From the NCBI RefSeq assembly GCF_000002985.6, contig NC_003283.11:8184001-8248000 (forward strand): a stretch of DNA of 64,000 nucleotides, in the 5' to 3' direction. Of this stretch, positions 37,205 through 47,500 are shown in pieces. The DNA comes from Caenorhabditis elegans (Eukaryota; Nematoda; Chromadorea; Rhabditida; Rhabditidae). Both the position numbers and the translations under genes were made by a program. Each line of letters opens with the position of its first letter. Position 1 is the first letter of the stretch. Below the pieces are notes generated by a model that made no database searches, was not told where the DNA came from, and worked only from the letters and a program-made list of their open reading frames with translations.

Positions 37205-37500
37205 TTTATTGATTCAAATTCACCGAATTCTGCGAAAAAAATCGCAGAACTCAGTGGAATAGAAAATGCAGAATTGATTTATTCGCAACGTGTCAGCAAC
37301 GACACTCCGAAATAACAGAGCGCGTGTTGTTTAGCAATGCCGCTCAACAACCCGCCAAGCAAAATTCATTCAAAGTGACTGCCTTTGTTCTAATTTTTGA
37401 CGTGTTCTTGAATTAGTCGCGATTTTCTTTTTCCTTTCTCATTAAATTTTTTATTCCTCAATTTTATTATAATATTTCAACTCGCAGAATTACATTAATC
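37205..37500. promoter_or_regulatory. Shared cogc-6/air-1 divergent promoter
   Basis: The 296 bp between the cogc-6 and air-1 start codons must hold both promoters and both 5' UTRs. It is less AT-rich around 37310-37360, where an ACCCGCCAAGC motif resembles an E2F-type site. The last 40 bases before the air-1 ATG are AT-rich. Confidence 0.5.
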
Positions 37501-39238
37501 ATGAGCGGAAAGGAAAATACTGCTCCTGTGATAGACGATCAGAAGGCCGAGGTAATTGTTATTAAAATTAGAAAGGCATCAATTCTAATCTTCAGGTTAT
37601 TTCACTTACGGAAGATAGCAGACCTCAGAGAGTTGACCAGGCAAGGGAAGAATCATGGTGAGAATAATTGATTTATTACTTTTACAATGTAATGGACTTT
37701 AGCTGGAGTCTTGATGATTTTGACGTTGGACGGCCTCTCGGAAAAGGAAAGTTTGGAAACGTTTTCATCTCTCGTGAAAAAAAGACCAAGCGAATCATAG
37801 CTTTGAAAGTACTCTTCAAAACACAGTTGCTTCAACTTGGAGTCAGTCATCAGTTGAAGAGAGAGATCGAAATTCAATATCATTTGCGGTATGTTTTCTC
37901 GAAGTCATCTCATCCAAATCAATTAATCAATATTATTTCAGTCATCCGAATATTCTCACTCTTTATGGATACTTTCACGATGACAAGCGTGTGTTCGTCA
38001 TTCTCGACTATGCCAGCAGAGGAGAATTATTTAATGTCCTCCAATCACAACCTGGACACAAAGTGAATGAGGTCATTGCCGGAAGGTGTGATTTTGTAGA
38101 TATTTCAGAAATATAGTAAATTTCCTCAGATTTGTGCGACAGCTGGCCAATGCGTTGCATTACTGCCATTCGAAAGGAGTTATTCACAGAGACATTAAGC
38201 CTGAAAATCTTCTTCTTGATTCGAAGCTCAATCTGAAGGTACGCGTATAAATATGGTTAACTAAGTACTCAAAAAGTCTTCTGCAATGTTCTCAGTGCAT
38301 CCTTTGGTTCTCCGAGCCGAAAGAAGTCACTAGCTGAAAAAGAGTTTATACTCTGATCACACAGTAACATTGCAATAAAAGCTTAGCTCGAGATGCGTGT
38401 GCCGTTCTGCTTTTAATGCGATCTGGTTCCTTTTCTCCTCGGGACAATTACCGTAAAAATTAAATTCAACACATTTTATGCATTCTTTCTAAAAAATAAG
38501 ACTTGTATTTCAGCTTGCCGATTTCGGATGGTCCGTCGTTGCTGATCACTCGAAACGCCATACATTGTGCGGTACCATGGATTATCTTGCTCCGGAAATG
38601 GTTTCCAATCAGCCACATGACTTTAATGTTGACATTTGGGCAATTGGAATTCTTCTCTTCGAAATGCTTGTTGGATATGCTCCGTTCGCCAATCAAACTG
38701 GTGATAAATTGATCGCCAGAATCAAGGAGTGCAAGATTTATGTTAGTAATTATGAACTAAATTTGTTAGAATCTTAATAAGCAGTTCTCCAACAGAAATA
38801 TGTGCATGAAGTGATGGTTTGGGTAACCATTTCATCTTTTCATGTCATATATCTCCTGCCTCTCACGGTTTCATCTGTGAGAAGCTTCAAAGAACTGCAA
38901 TAGAAGTCTAGCTCGAGATGCGTGTGCCGGTTTGCTTTTAATGCAATATGGTTCCTTTTCTCCTCGGGACAGTTCTCAAACATTCATTTCCATTTTGTTT
39001 CCCAAGTAGTTTCATCTAAATTGCTTCTTTTTTGCAGATTCCAAGTGTTGTGACTGACGGAGCTGCCAGTTTGATAAATGCAATAATCAAAAAGGAACCC
39101 CAAGAACGTCTCCCACTTGTTGACATCATGGCTCATCCGTGGATTAAGGAAATGAAGCAACGCGAAGACATTGAAGTTCCACTCTTCATTTCGACGCTCA
39201 CGAAATCCAGTCGCAATAATTCTACAGCCAATCAATAA
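37501..39238 (+). CDS. air-1: Aurora A kinase
   Basis: Seven exons, 37501-37551, 37596-37657, 37703-37888, 37942-38085, 38130-38238, 38514-38741 and 39038-39238, give 326 aa, the length I recall for AIR-1. The kinase domain is complete: GKGKFGNV glycine loop, ALKVLF lysine, [11 protein letters not shown] catalytic loop, DFGWS, the Aurora-type activation segment [15 protein letters not shown] with its regulatory Thr, and [12 protein letters not shown]-like subdomain IX ([12 protein letters not shown]). AIR-1 drives centrosome maturation, spindle assembly and polarity establishment. The short N-terminus replaces the long regulatory extension of vertebrate Aurora A. Introns 5 and 6 each contain an H/ACA snoRNA-like element. 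The stop codon lies inside an AATAAA (39234-39239). Confidence 0.97.
38282..38449 (+). ncRNA. Candidate H/ACA snoRNA in air-1 intron 5
   Basis: This is an H/ACA layout. A 5' hairpin is closed by TGCAATGTT (38282-38290) pairing perfectly with AACATTGCA (38366-38374). It is followed by an H box ATAAAA (ANANNA) at 38375, then a 3' hairpin and an ACA at 38444-38446, exactly three bases before the proposed 3' end. The 3' hairpin (AGCTCGAGATGCGTGTGCCG ... TTCTCCTCGGG) is nearly identical to the one in the next intron. It should be processed from the air-1 pre-mRNA and guide pseudouridylation; the target is not determined. Confidence 0.55.
38781..38974 (+). ncRNA. Candidate H/ACA snoRNA in air-1 intron 6
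   Basis: Paralogue of the intron 5 element. The 5' domain is closed by GCAGTTCT (38781-38788) pairing with AGAACTGC (38891-38898). It is followed by an H box ATAGAA at 38900, a conserved 3' hairpin, and ACA at 38969-38971 with three trailing bases. The closing stem differs in sequence from its paralogue but keeps full pairing, which supports a structured RNA. The 5' domain is long (about 118 nt) and seems to contain extra hairpins, such as GATGGTT/AACCATT and CTCAC/GTGAG. Confidence 0.55.
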
Positions 39239-40964
39239 AAGCTCTGTCTATTGTCCATTAAAGTCTCAACCTTTTCTACTTGTCTTTCCAAACAATTATC
39301 ATCTGCACTTTCCCTTCTTTAGAACCGTATATCATACGGCTACTAACTTCTTATTTTCGCTAATCCATTTAAGCAATTTATCCGTTTTCATCCTTTTGTT
39401 TCTTCTCACACTGACAACGAGAAGGATTTAAATTTATCTAAATCAATTATTCTTTATTTGTGTGTGTGTAAAATCATTAGATTCCCGTGAAAGTACTGTA
39501 TCGTGTGTTCCCGTCTGCCCCATTAATTTTTTCCCAAATTTCGCATCCAAGTGTCTCGATTATCACATAAACGATGGTGCACCTCTTTGTTCATTGGTTC
39601 TCAGAAGAAATACAATGCTTTCTGCTAAAAGCCAAAACTCAAACAGTGGTGGCGGTAAGTAGAAGGCTGCCGCCTTTTTTGGCACTGTTTTGTTCCGCCA
39701 AAAAAGTAGCATGGTATGCAAACATTATAACGAGTTAACACTACATTGGTAGGAGTGGGAACGTTTTTTGGAACAGCTAAAGTTTGAAACATAAAGCGGA
39801 GGTTTAACAACGTTAAGTGGTATCTGGCAGAGAGCCTTAAATATCGTACATTCGCAAAAACTTTATCCTAGCTAGGTGCTATGTGCTACATGAAAAATTC
39901 TAGTTTTTTCTGTACATTTCAGAATTTCAAAATTCGTATAGTACATTTTCCATATCAAATGAAAAAATCTGTAAATTTTGGAACCTCACTATGACTGAGT
40001 TCGTGCCGAGACCCACTCAGGAAAACATCGTGTGCCTTTTAACTGATATCTCAGCATTTCGTGAAAATACAATATAAACATTTCTTTCTAATGTTTAATA
40101 ATAACTGTAATCCTTGAAATGAACTGATCAATTAGATACTAGAATAATGCACAAAAATGTTTAATATTTGCGCGAATAACTGGTCGTTACCATCTGGTTG
40201 TTACATATCCGGTGATTACTAACCATTTATTTGATGGAGATTTGGATATATGTAGTCAATTTAGGTGAGTACAAACAAGATGACCCGTAGATATGCACTA
40301 GAGGTGTTTGTCAAGTGGTTGATTGGATATGACGATATTACGTTGCTCAATTTTTTGAATTTTTATATTTATCTGTTTTCATAAACAATTTAGCAGCTAG
40401 AAAAAAACAGTGACATTTCTCAGGTGTCCGTGTGTTCCATGCCTTCGAAATCGAAGAAAATCACGCAGTCGTTGGTGGAAAAGCAATGCCGTCACATGTG
40501 GACTGAGATGTACTAAAAAACCTAAGAATAAATACCGTATCAACACCTGGATTTGACAAGTTTATGTCAAAACAGTTTATTCTTCAGAAATTAACACCAC
40601 AGGAGTCTATAGGCTTCGAAAAGATTTGTGACGTCAGATATTTAAACCACGAGCTTCCACGACTTCAGATGTTAAAACACACCCGTGTAACTTCATCCTT
40701 AAATGGAATCATGGGTAAAACATTGTCAAGTTCAACTGCCTACAGTAACCAACAATCATATTCCCACCGGCTGGTTCCTATTTGGCAAAGTCCCATCGTT
40801 TCCCCCTAATAATCTCAACAAATACCTATGCAGCTACTGTTTGCCCCCCCCCCCTTGCCTTATAATAGGCGGAGCCTTGAGAGCTTTGAGATTAAAGAAG
40901 CTCTGCACGGACCAGTTACTTTACGGACCACGTACCGCATTGGTACAGTCACACTCGCTCGAGC
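39239..40964. other. air-1 to pax-1 intergenic region / upstream pax-1 sequence
   Basis: It contains a possible alternative pax-1 first exon at 39615-39654, a short GCC-TTTTTT-GGC / GCC-AAAAAA inverted pair at about 39670-39712, and an 11-base C run at 40844-40854. No independent gene is supported. Confidence 0.5.
39615..39654 (+). CDS. Candidate alternative first exon of pax-1
   Basis: ATG followed by 13 codons (MLSAKSQNSNSGG) ends in a consensus GTAAGT donor in phase 1. That is the same phase as the downstream pax-1 first exon, so it could splice to 41372 to give a shorter N-terminus before [13 protein letters not shown]. It lies 1.3 kb upstream of the other first exon. It could also be a chance match. 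Confidence 0.3.
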
Positions 40965-42037
40965 ATGAACTGCGACACCGCTCAACCGTGGATGATGTCT
41001 TCTTATCATCCATCAACAACATCTGATGTCTTCTGGACAACAACACCATCGTCTACTTCAACGACTCCAAGCTCTGATAATGGAATTCAACAATATTCGT
41101 CGATATCTACGTCATCGGGTTACGGTAAGTACAATTGTCTGTAATTCGGCTTTTCATTTAAGAATTACATGGGTTTTACATGGATTTTTTTAGTAACTTA
41201 TTCCACTGGCAGTGAAAACCTTTATAGATTCTTAATAATTAGTTACTATATCTTTAAAGAAATTGTCTGAAATCCTTACAGTATGAGATGAAAGTTAAGA
41301 CAATTCTTTCTAGCAATGAAATCAAGCTAATAGAAACTATCAGTATTATTTTTAACGCAACTTTTTATCAGCCCCTGCCAACTCTCCTGCCAAAACTGCC
41401 GAAGTTAATCAACTTGGTGGAGTTTTCGTAAATGGAAGACCACTTCCATTTGAGATGCGTTGTAAAATAGTTGAGCTCTCGAGACAAGGAACACGACCGT
41501 GTGACATCTCTCGTCAACTAAAAATCAGTCATGGATGCGTTTCGAAAATATTGACTCGGTTCTCAGAAAATGGAACAATAATGCCTGGAACAATTGGAGG
41601 ATCTAGACCGAGAGTTACTACGCCTAAAGTGAGTTTGAATCCGGCGTAGATTTTTCCAAAATTTTTTTTATTTTTTTCAGGTTGTTGAATATATTCGAAG
41701 TTTGAAGCGCTCTGATCCAGGAATTTTTGCATGGGAGATTCGAGATCGACTTATTTCTGCCGACATTTGCGATAGAGCTAACCTTCCATCAGTCAGTAGT
41801 ATAAGCAGAATTCTTAGGAATAAAAACGGAGGAAATAGTTCAAGCTCATCAAGCTCTCAACTTCGATACATCAGAGATCAGCTCGCCGAGCAGCAGCAGC
41901 AACAACATCTACAACAACATCAGTATATGGAATATAACAATAATGAATTAAATCAAATTTCTGGAAATCTTGATTATCAAGTTTCATCTTCAAATACACC
42001 GCCATCTTATGATTCATATCACTTTATTGCAAATTGA
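40965..42037 (+). CDS. pax-1: PAX1/9-type paired-domain transcription factor
   Basis: Exons 40965-41124, 41372-41628 and 41681-42037 give 257 aa. The paired domain begins at [19 protein letters not shown] and runs through [30 protein letters not shown], the linker ([15 protein letters not shown]) and the second helix-turn-helix ([33 protein letters not shown]). No homeodomain and no clear octapeptide follow, as in the Pax1/9 class. The C-terminus is low-complexity (poly-Ser, then a QQQQQ and HLQQHQ run) ending in YHFIAN. It should be a nuclear DNA-binding regulator. AATAAA at 42096. Its 3' end faces the BBIP1-like gene, with only 113 bp between stop codons. Confidence 0.93.
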
Positions 42038-42150
42038 ATTGATAATTGCGGAAATATTTTTTTTGGCAATCGTATGATTATGTAAAGTTGTACAAAATAA
42101 ATTAATTGATTGATTATTCATTAATGAGCGAATGTTCATGTAACATTTCG

Positions 42151-42852
42151 TCAATCATCAGCAGTCCAGACATCAGCTTCCTTTGGCTCAGAAGTTGATG
42201 GCCCTTCATTGCTCTTTGGCGACTCGGCCTCAGCAGACTCCGGAGTTCTCTGGAAATATATTTAAAAATTTCAATCGCTCATTTACAACACTGAAGTGTT
42301 AAAATTTTAATTAAAAACGTACCAGAATAGTACAATGTAATACCCTATCTGACTCCACTAATTACAAAACATGGTTTTTGGAAAATTTCTAAAGTTTCCA
42401 ACAAAAAAAACCAAAATTCTCACCGCCTTCTGTCCTTCTGGGACCTGAAGTCTCTCCATCTGCTCACGCTGCATTTTCTCGAGCTTCTGAGTAGTGATGG
42501 TCTTCAATGGGATAAGCTTTGGCTTACAGAAGATCGGAGTCAACGTTTCGTCCTAAAATTCATAAGTACCAACAGCAATTAAAATATATCAAAACAATAA
42601 TTTTCAAAAATTGAACATAAAAAAAACCGTACCTGGAACAAGTAGCACTCGTCGACAAATAACTTCTCTTCCAACTTCTCGCCTTGAGACATTACAACTC
42701 TAAGAAAAAATAATATAAATTATAATAATAATATAAAATAATATAATCGATTTTGTGCTCTCACTAAACCTTTCTTGTTTCTCGTTCTTCTCCGTTGCCG
42801 GGGCAACCTCTCCCTCGTCAACACCACCATTTAGAAAAGTGACCAGATCCAT
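42151..42852 (-). CDS. BBIP1/BBIP10-like BBSome subunit
   Basis: Exons 42852-42770, 42699-42633, 42552-42424 and 42249-42151 give 125 aa from the first ATG. Exon 3 contains CKPKLIPLKTITTQKLEKM, which closely matches the core of vertebrate BBIP1 (BBIP10/BBS18): CKPKL-(L/I)-PLK followed by LEKM. BBIP1 is a very small subunit of the BBSome, the coat that moves membrane proteins in and out of cilia. Translation could instead begin at ATG 42692 in exon 2, just after a TTTTTTCTTAG acceptor suited to SL1 trans-splicing. That gives 95 aa, close to the 92 aa of the human protein. A perfect RFX-type palindrome lies about 100 bp upstream of that start. The C-terminus is an acidic, serine-rich tail (ESAEAESPKSNEGPS). 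Confidence 0.75.
42794..42807. promoter_or_regulatory. X-box-like RFX/DAF-19 site
   Basis: GTTGCCGGGGCAAC is a 14-bp palindrome with perfect GTTGCC and GGCAAC half-sites and a two-base spacer. It fits the general RFX consensus RYYNYY-N2-RRNRAC, although C. elegans X-boxes usually have AT in the centre. It lies inside exon 1 of the long BBIP1-like model but 102 bp upstream of the alternative ATG, the distance typical for DAF-19 sites in ciliary genes. Confidence 0.5.
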
Positions 42853-42918
42853 TTCGAATAGGTGTGTCGTGAGCTTTTTCCAAAAGCACTAATTAGCGAA
42901 TTGAGAGATGCTGGAGAA

Positions 42919-43330
42919 ATGGTAAATAGGCACGTTGATGTTATTCGAAAAATTTTGAAAATATTATTCAGAAAACATGTGATATCATCTCCAGGGAGAA
43001 TGAAAATGTGGCTATACGACTGTGGTGATCATATTGAAAACAATTTTAAAAAACTTATGTTACAAAATGTTGAAAATGATTTCCATGATATGAAAACGAT
43101 ACTAGACGAAATTGGTAAGTGTAGGCAGATATAATGTTTGATACTAGGAACACGTGTCAACCGTATTCTCGGATATTCATGGATTACGAATATTTTTTCA
43201 CAGAAATTGCGATTAAAAATGATTTTGATGCCAAAATTTAAAAAAATGGGATTGCCAGGCTTTCAAGTGGTCAGAATACACTGGCAAAATGCCCGAGATT
43301 TTAGAAAAACTGTCACAGATCTGTAAAAAC
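42919..43330 (+). CDS. Weak candidate small gene upstream of the BBIP1-like gene
   Basis: An open frame with an in-frame ATG (near 42919) reads MVNRHVDVIRKILKILF, then FHDMKTILDEI. It ends at a GTAAGT donor near 43114 and could join at a TTTTTTCACAG acceptor near 43202 to end at FDAKI. The result would be a helical protein of about 77 aa. I recognise no family, and the AT-rich region could produce this by chance. Confidence 0.22.
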
Positions 43331-44518
43331 TGAAATCCACAAATTTGATCGTTGGAAGATGATACGAAAAATTGTGATTATGATTTTTGGCAACATACAA
43401 GAATGAGGTAACTCTAAATAAAAAAATAAAAAAAGAGTATGCCCTACTGAAATGAGATCCTACCAAGATTGAATACCTTTAGTCTAAGAGTCTAAACTTG
43501 AGAACTTCACCATAACTACGGTTTTGGAGCTCTAGATCTAGAGATAGTAAAGTTTTAGAAAATTATCATCTGGCAAACTGGTAAAAACATTCTGATAGTT
43601 TGATTTTGATTCTAAGAATGTAATTTCGAACCCTAATGCAGTCAACCACGTGTTCAAATTTCATTCGCTTGTAATACAGTGTGGAGTAATCAACAAGACG
43701 GGCTCGTTGTTCAAAACTAAAATTTAAATTCCATTATTTCTCACTCTCGTTTAATAATGGCTTCTTGAATTAGGATGAGATATTTTGAATTCAAAGGCTG
43801 AATTTCAAATCTTAAATATGAAACTAGAAATATTTAGCGAACTACGATTTTCGAGATCCCATGTGGATAGACTAGTGAAATTTGAACAGTTGACAGAATT
43901 CTGAACACGATGTAATAATCAATTTTTTGGTTGAAAGCATTTAGGTTCGAACACACATTCTTAATGCTGATATGCTGAATAATTTGAATCCAAAATATGT
44001 TCACAACTACGTCAACTGATCGTATTTCTAGACTCCAAGATTCAACTTCTGGTAGGCCTTTCTTCAACATTTATATTATCACCTCACGTGTTCATTTTCT
44101 CCTAGATCATAGTGCCTTATTGAAACTTTTAAATACTTTTTAAAACTCCTAGTTGTCAATTTTATGAACCACCATTATTTTTTCAAGACTTTTCAAAATT
44201 CGTTCTTTCCGAAAGGTTATTTGAAAGGTCTCTTTGTAATAGCTGATATATTTCTGAAACGAAAAAGAAGAAATATGAAAACACAACTTCATAACTTAAA
44301 ATATCTCTTGATAAAGAATGAGGGACAAATCGGAAAAATAAAATAAAAATAACATCCTTTGGTTATGTTTTGAAATCTGAAAACGAAAATTGGCGCCTAG
44401 CAACCGTCCAAATGGGAAAGAAAATTAGTGGTCGTGAATGAAAATGAAGAGAAGACCGGAGTTGAGATAGAAAACAAAGATTCTTTGATGTCATGCTATA
44501 AATATTTAATTATGGATT
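43331..44518. other. Intergenic 3' of rol-3
   Basis: No supported exon or RNA gene in 1.2 kb between the BBIP1-like region and the last rol-3 exon. Short open frames on both strands show no splice support. Confidence 0.5.
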
Positions 44519-47500
44519 CTAGACTTGACTGATGCGGCCTCGATTTGAAGGTCCACCACCGCCAGAGGCATTTCTGTAGACACGGCCGCCACCTGCTCCA
44601 ACTTGGACCCCAGGGAGTCTCAAATGTCCAGCAGAGTTCGTATGCTGTGGAAGTGTTCCACTACTACCAGCACCAGCAGGATTCTGATTCACTTCTCTTG
44701 AAAGCCCGGCCCAACTTCTACTCAAATTCAGCGATGGATTACTGCTCTCAAATGCATCATTGACTATGCCAATTCCTGGAGCAGAGCTCAATCTACCAAT
44801 TGGAGGGTCAACTTGGCTTGAAATTCGATTGGAAGATCCTGGAGAATACATTGATGATGAAGCTGAAAAATTCAGAACATTACAAAAATTTTTTTGTAAT
44901 CGGCCTCTGGTTTACAGCCATGGTAGCGTCATTAGTTATCAGACGGTAATTCGTGTCTTCACGGGCCTTCTAGTGTACGCCTAACACTATTGGGTAGTTT
45001 TTCGCCGCGCCCGACACTACGCGGGTTCCGCAGACGTCCATCGTTTGTGTACAAAAGAGGAGGAGTCGTGGGGAGCGAGAGAAGAGACGCAGAGAAGAGT
45101 AAGTAAAGAGCGGTGTGGGATAAAAGAAATTGGAGATCTGGATTTGCCAATTTAAAATTGTGACAATTTATTTTGCCTTAGCCTTTCTCATAATAATAAC
45201 TATAGGAATGTTCGAAAATTCAAATAATTTCCGATCCCCATTCTTGAAACCAACCTCCGTAATCCGTAGATTCGGTATCTTCTGAATGAATGCTCAATGG
45301 TCTCTGATTTCTAGCAACTAGATCATCCATCGAATGAATGGGATTTCTTAATTTCTCTTTTTTCATTGATCTTCCAATACTATTTTTGGCAGAGTTTCGT
45401 GCGCCACTTCCATTCCACATTGTTGCAGGGCGTTCGCCTTCTGAAAATACATCAGATGTATATTGACAACACAGAATTTAAAATTAACCATATGGATGTT
45501 CAAATCCTCCAAAACTTTGATTCAAATGTGATGGGGACGGTGGTTCTAAATCTCTTGTATCAATGAAATCTCTCATTCGATGGGATGGAGATGGAGGTTC
45601 ACGACTTGAAGTACTATCTTGTGATGCACTAAAATTCGTGTTGTCTGTTCCATCATTGAATTGAATTGGTTTATCATCCTGAAAGTATTCAAATATGTAT
45701 GTTCTTCAATTTCTTTCAAAGTACCTGACACTTTTGATCGTCTCTAAATGTTTCGAAAATCTTCAAAATTGTTGCAAAGTTTGCCCTTTTAGTAGAATCA
45801 GAAGTCAAACATTGTTTTATAACTTTGTATATCCTTTTCGATGGACAATAGGAAGGTATTGGTAGAACACTTCCATTTCTGACATCAGTCATAATTCTTC
45901 TATTGTCTTTATCTCCATATGGAACTTCTCCGAATGAAAAAACTTCGTAGAGAAGTACACCATAAGCCCAAACATCACTCTTTGATGAAAACTGGAAATC
46001 TTTCAAAACTTCCGGCGCCATCCAACGGACAATTTCCATATTTTCCAAATCCGAACGATTCACTTGTCCATTGCTCAACTCTTTCGACATTCCCATCTCA
46101 AGTTTAGTCACACCTGGCCGGCCGGCAAGAAGGCACTTCCGCGCGGAAAGATTCTTATGAACATGAGGAAGTCTAAAAAAATTCAAATTAGACCAACAAA
46201 AAGCTTGCTCCCGGTGAGGCTCGAACTCACGACCTTCAGATTATGAGACTGACGCGCTGCCTACTGCGCTACGGAAGCACGGAAAAGGAAGGCCGCCAGT
46301 GCCTAGAGAAAACTTAACCTACCTCTCAAGATAGTTCATGCCACGGGCAATATCCACAGAAATTGAGAGAAGATCGCGTGGAGATAATTCAGAACTTTGG
46401 TACTCATTTGGGGTTCTAAAATCAAACTTTTAGGTTTGATGAGAAACAAATAGCCTTACGATTTTTGAAGAAACTTCAACAAGTTTCCACCTTCCATGTA
46501 TTCCAATAAAATCAATTCCTGTCCAGGTGTAATGCAGACACCAAGTTCTTTGACGATATTCGGGTGATCGAGATTACTGAAAACGTTTCACTAGGAAAAA
46601 ATCCCATTCTAAATTTGTATGAAACTTACTTTAAAAGAATTGCTTCTTTCATAAACATCATTTTCTCTTGGAATGAATGATTCGGCTTCAACTTTTTAAT
46701 AGCAACTCTAACGTCTTTTTCCCAACTCATTGGTACTTCTTCAGCAGTACCACTATGAACAATTCCATATGCACACGTATCAATGTAATCATTGAAAGTA
46801 ACAGTACTGTAATTGACTACCGGAAGATCTGAAATTAGATTATTTAAAAAAAGTACGGTGTAGGACAACGAACTTCTCATTTCACTCTCATATTCTGGAG
46901 GAAGAGATTGATGTGAAGAGGAAAAATTCATATTGGCAACTACGTCAAGTCGAATACAATTTCTTTCGTCTTCCGCTTCACGTTTCTTCTGCTGTTGACG
47001 ACGGCGAGATTTCACTTAAATATTCTCAGGTTTTTGGACTTCTAGGAAAACTTAAACTTTAACCTACACCAAAAACAAGCCACTAAAATCATTGCTGCCA
47101 AAAGGAATATGATTGAAAGAAGCAGTAGATACGGTAATACTGAACTTGGTTCTTCTTCTTTCTCCTCTTTTTTATCTTCTGTATAAGCATAGGCTCCAAA
47201 TCCTTCAATATTTGCTGCTCTAATTCGAAACTCTGAAACTTCGGTCGATGATGTTGAAGTTGAAGATGTTGTATCTGATTTTCCGGGTCTCCACCATGTT
47301 TTCCATCCATCTAATCCTCTTTCAGCAATCTCCCATTCTGCGGTTTTATTAATTCTAGTCTCAACGGCATAACTTGTAATTGGAGATCCTCCATCACTCA
47401 TTGGTTCTTTCCAAGTTACAATCCATCCCTCTTCATCTTGCTTTGCTTCCACAAATTGAGGAGCTGTAGGTACTCCAGCTTTTGTTCGAGCTTGTTGCGG

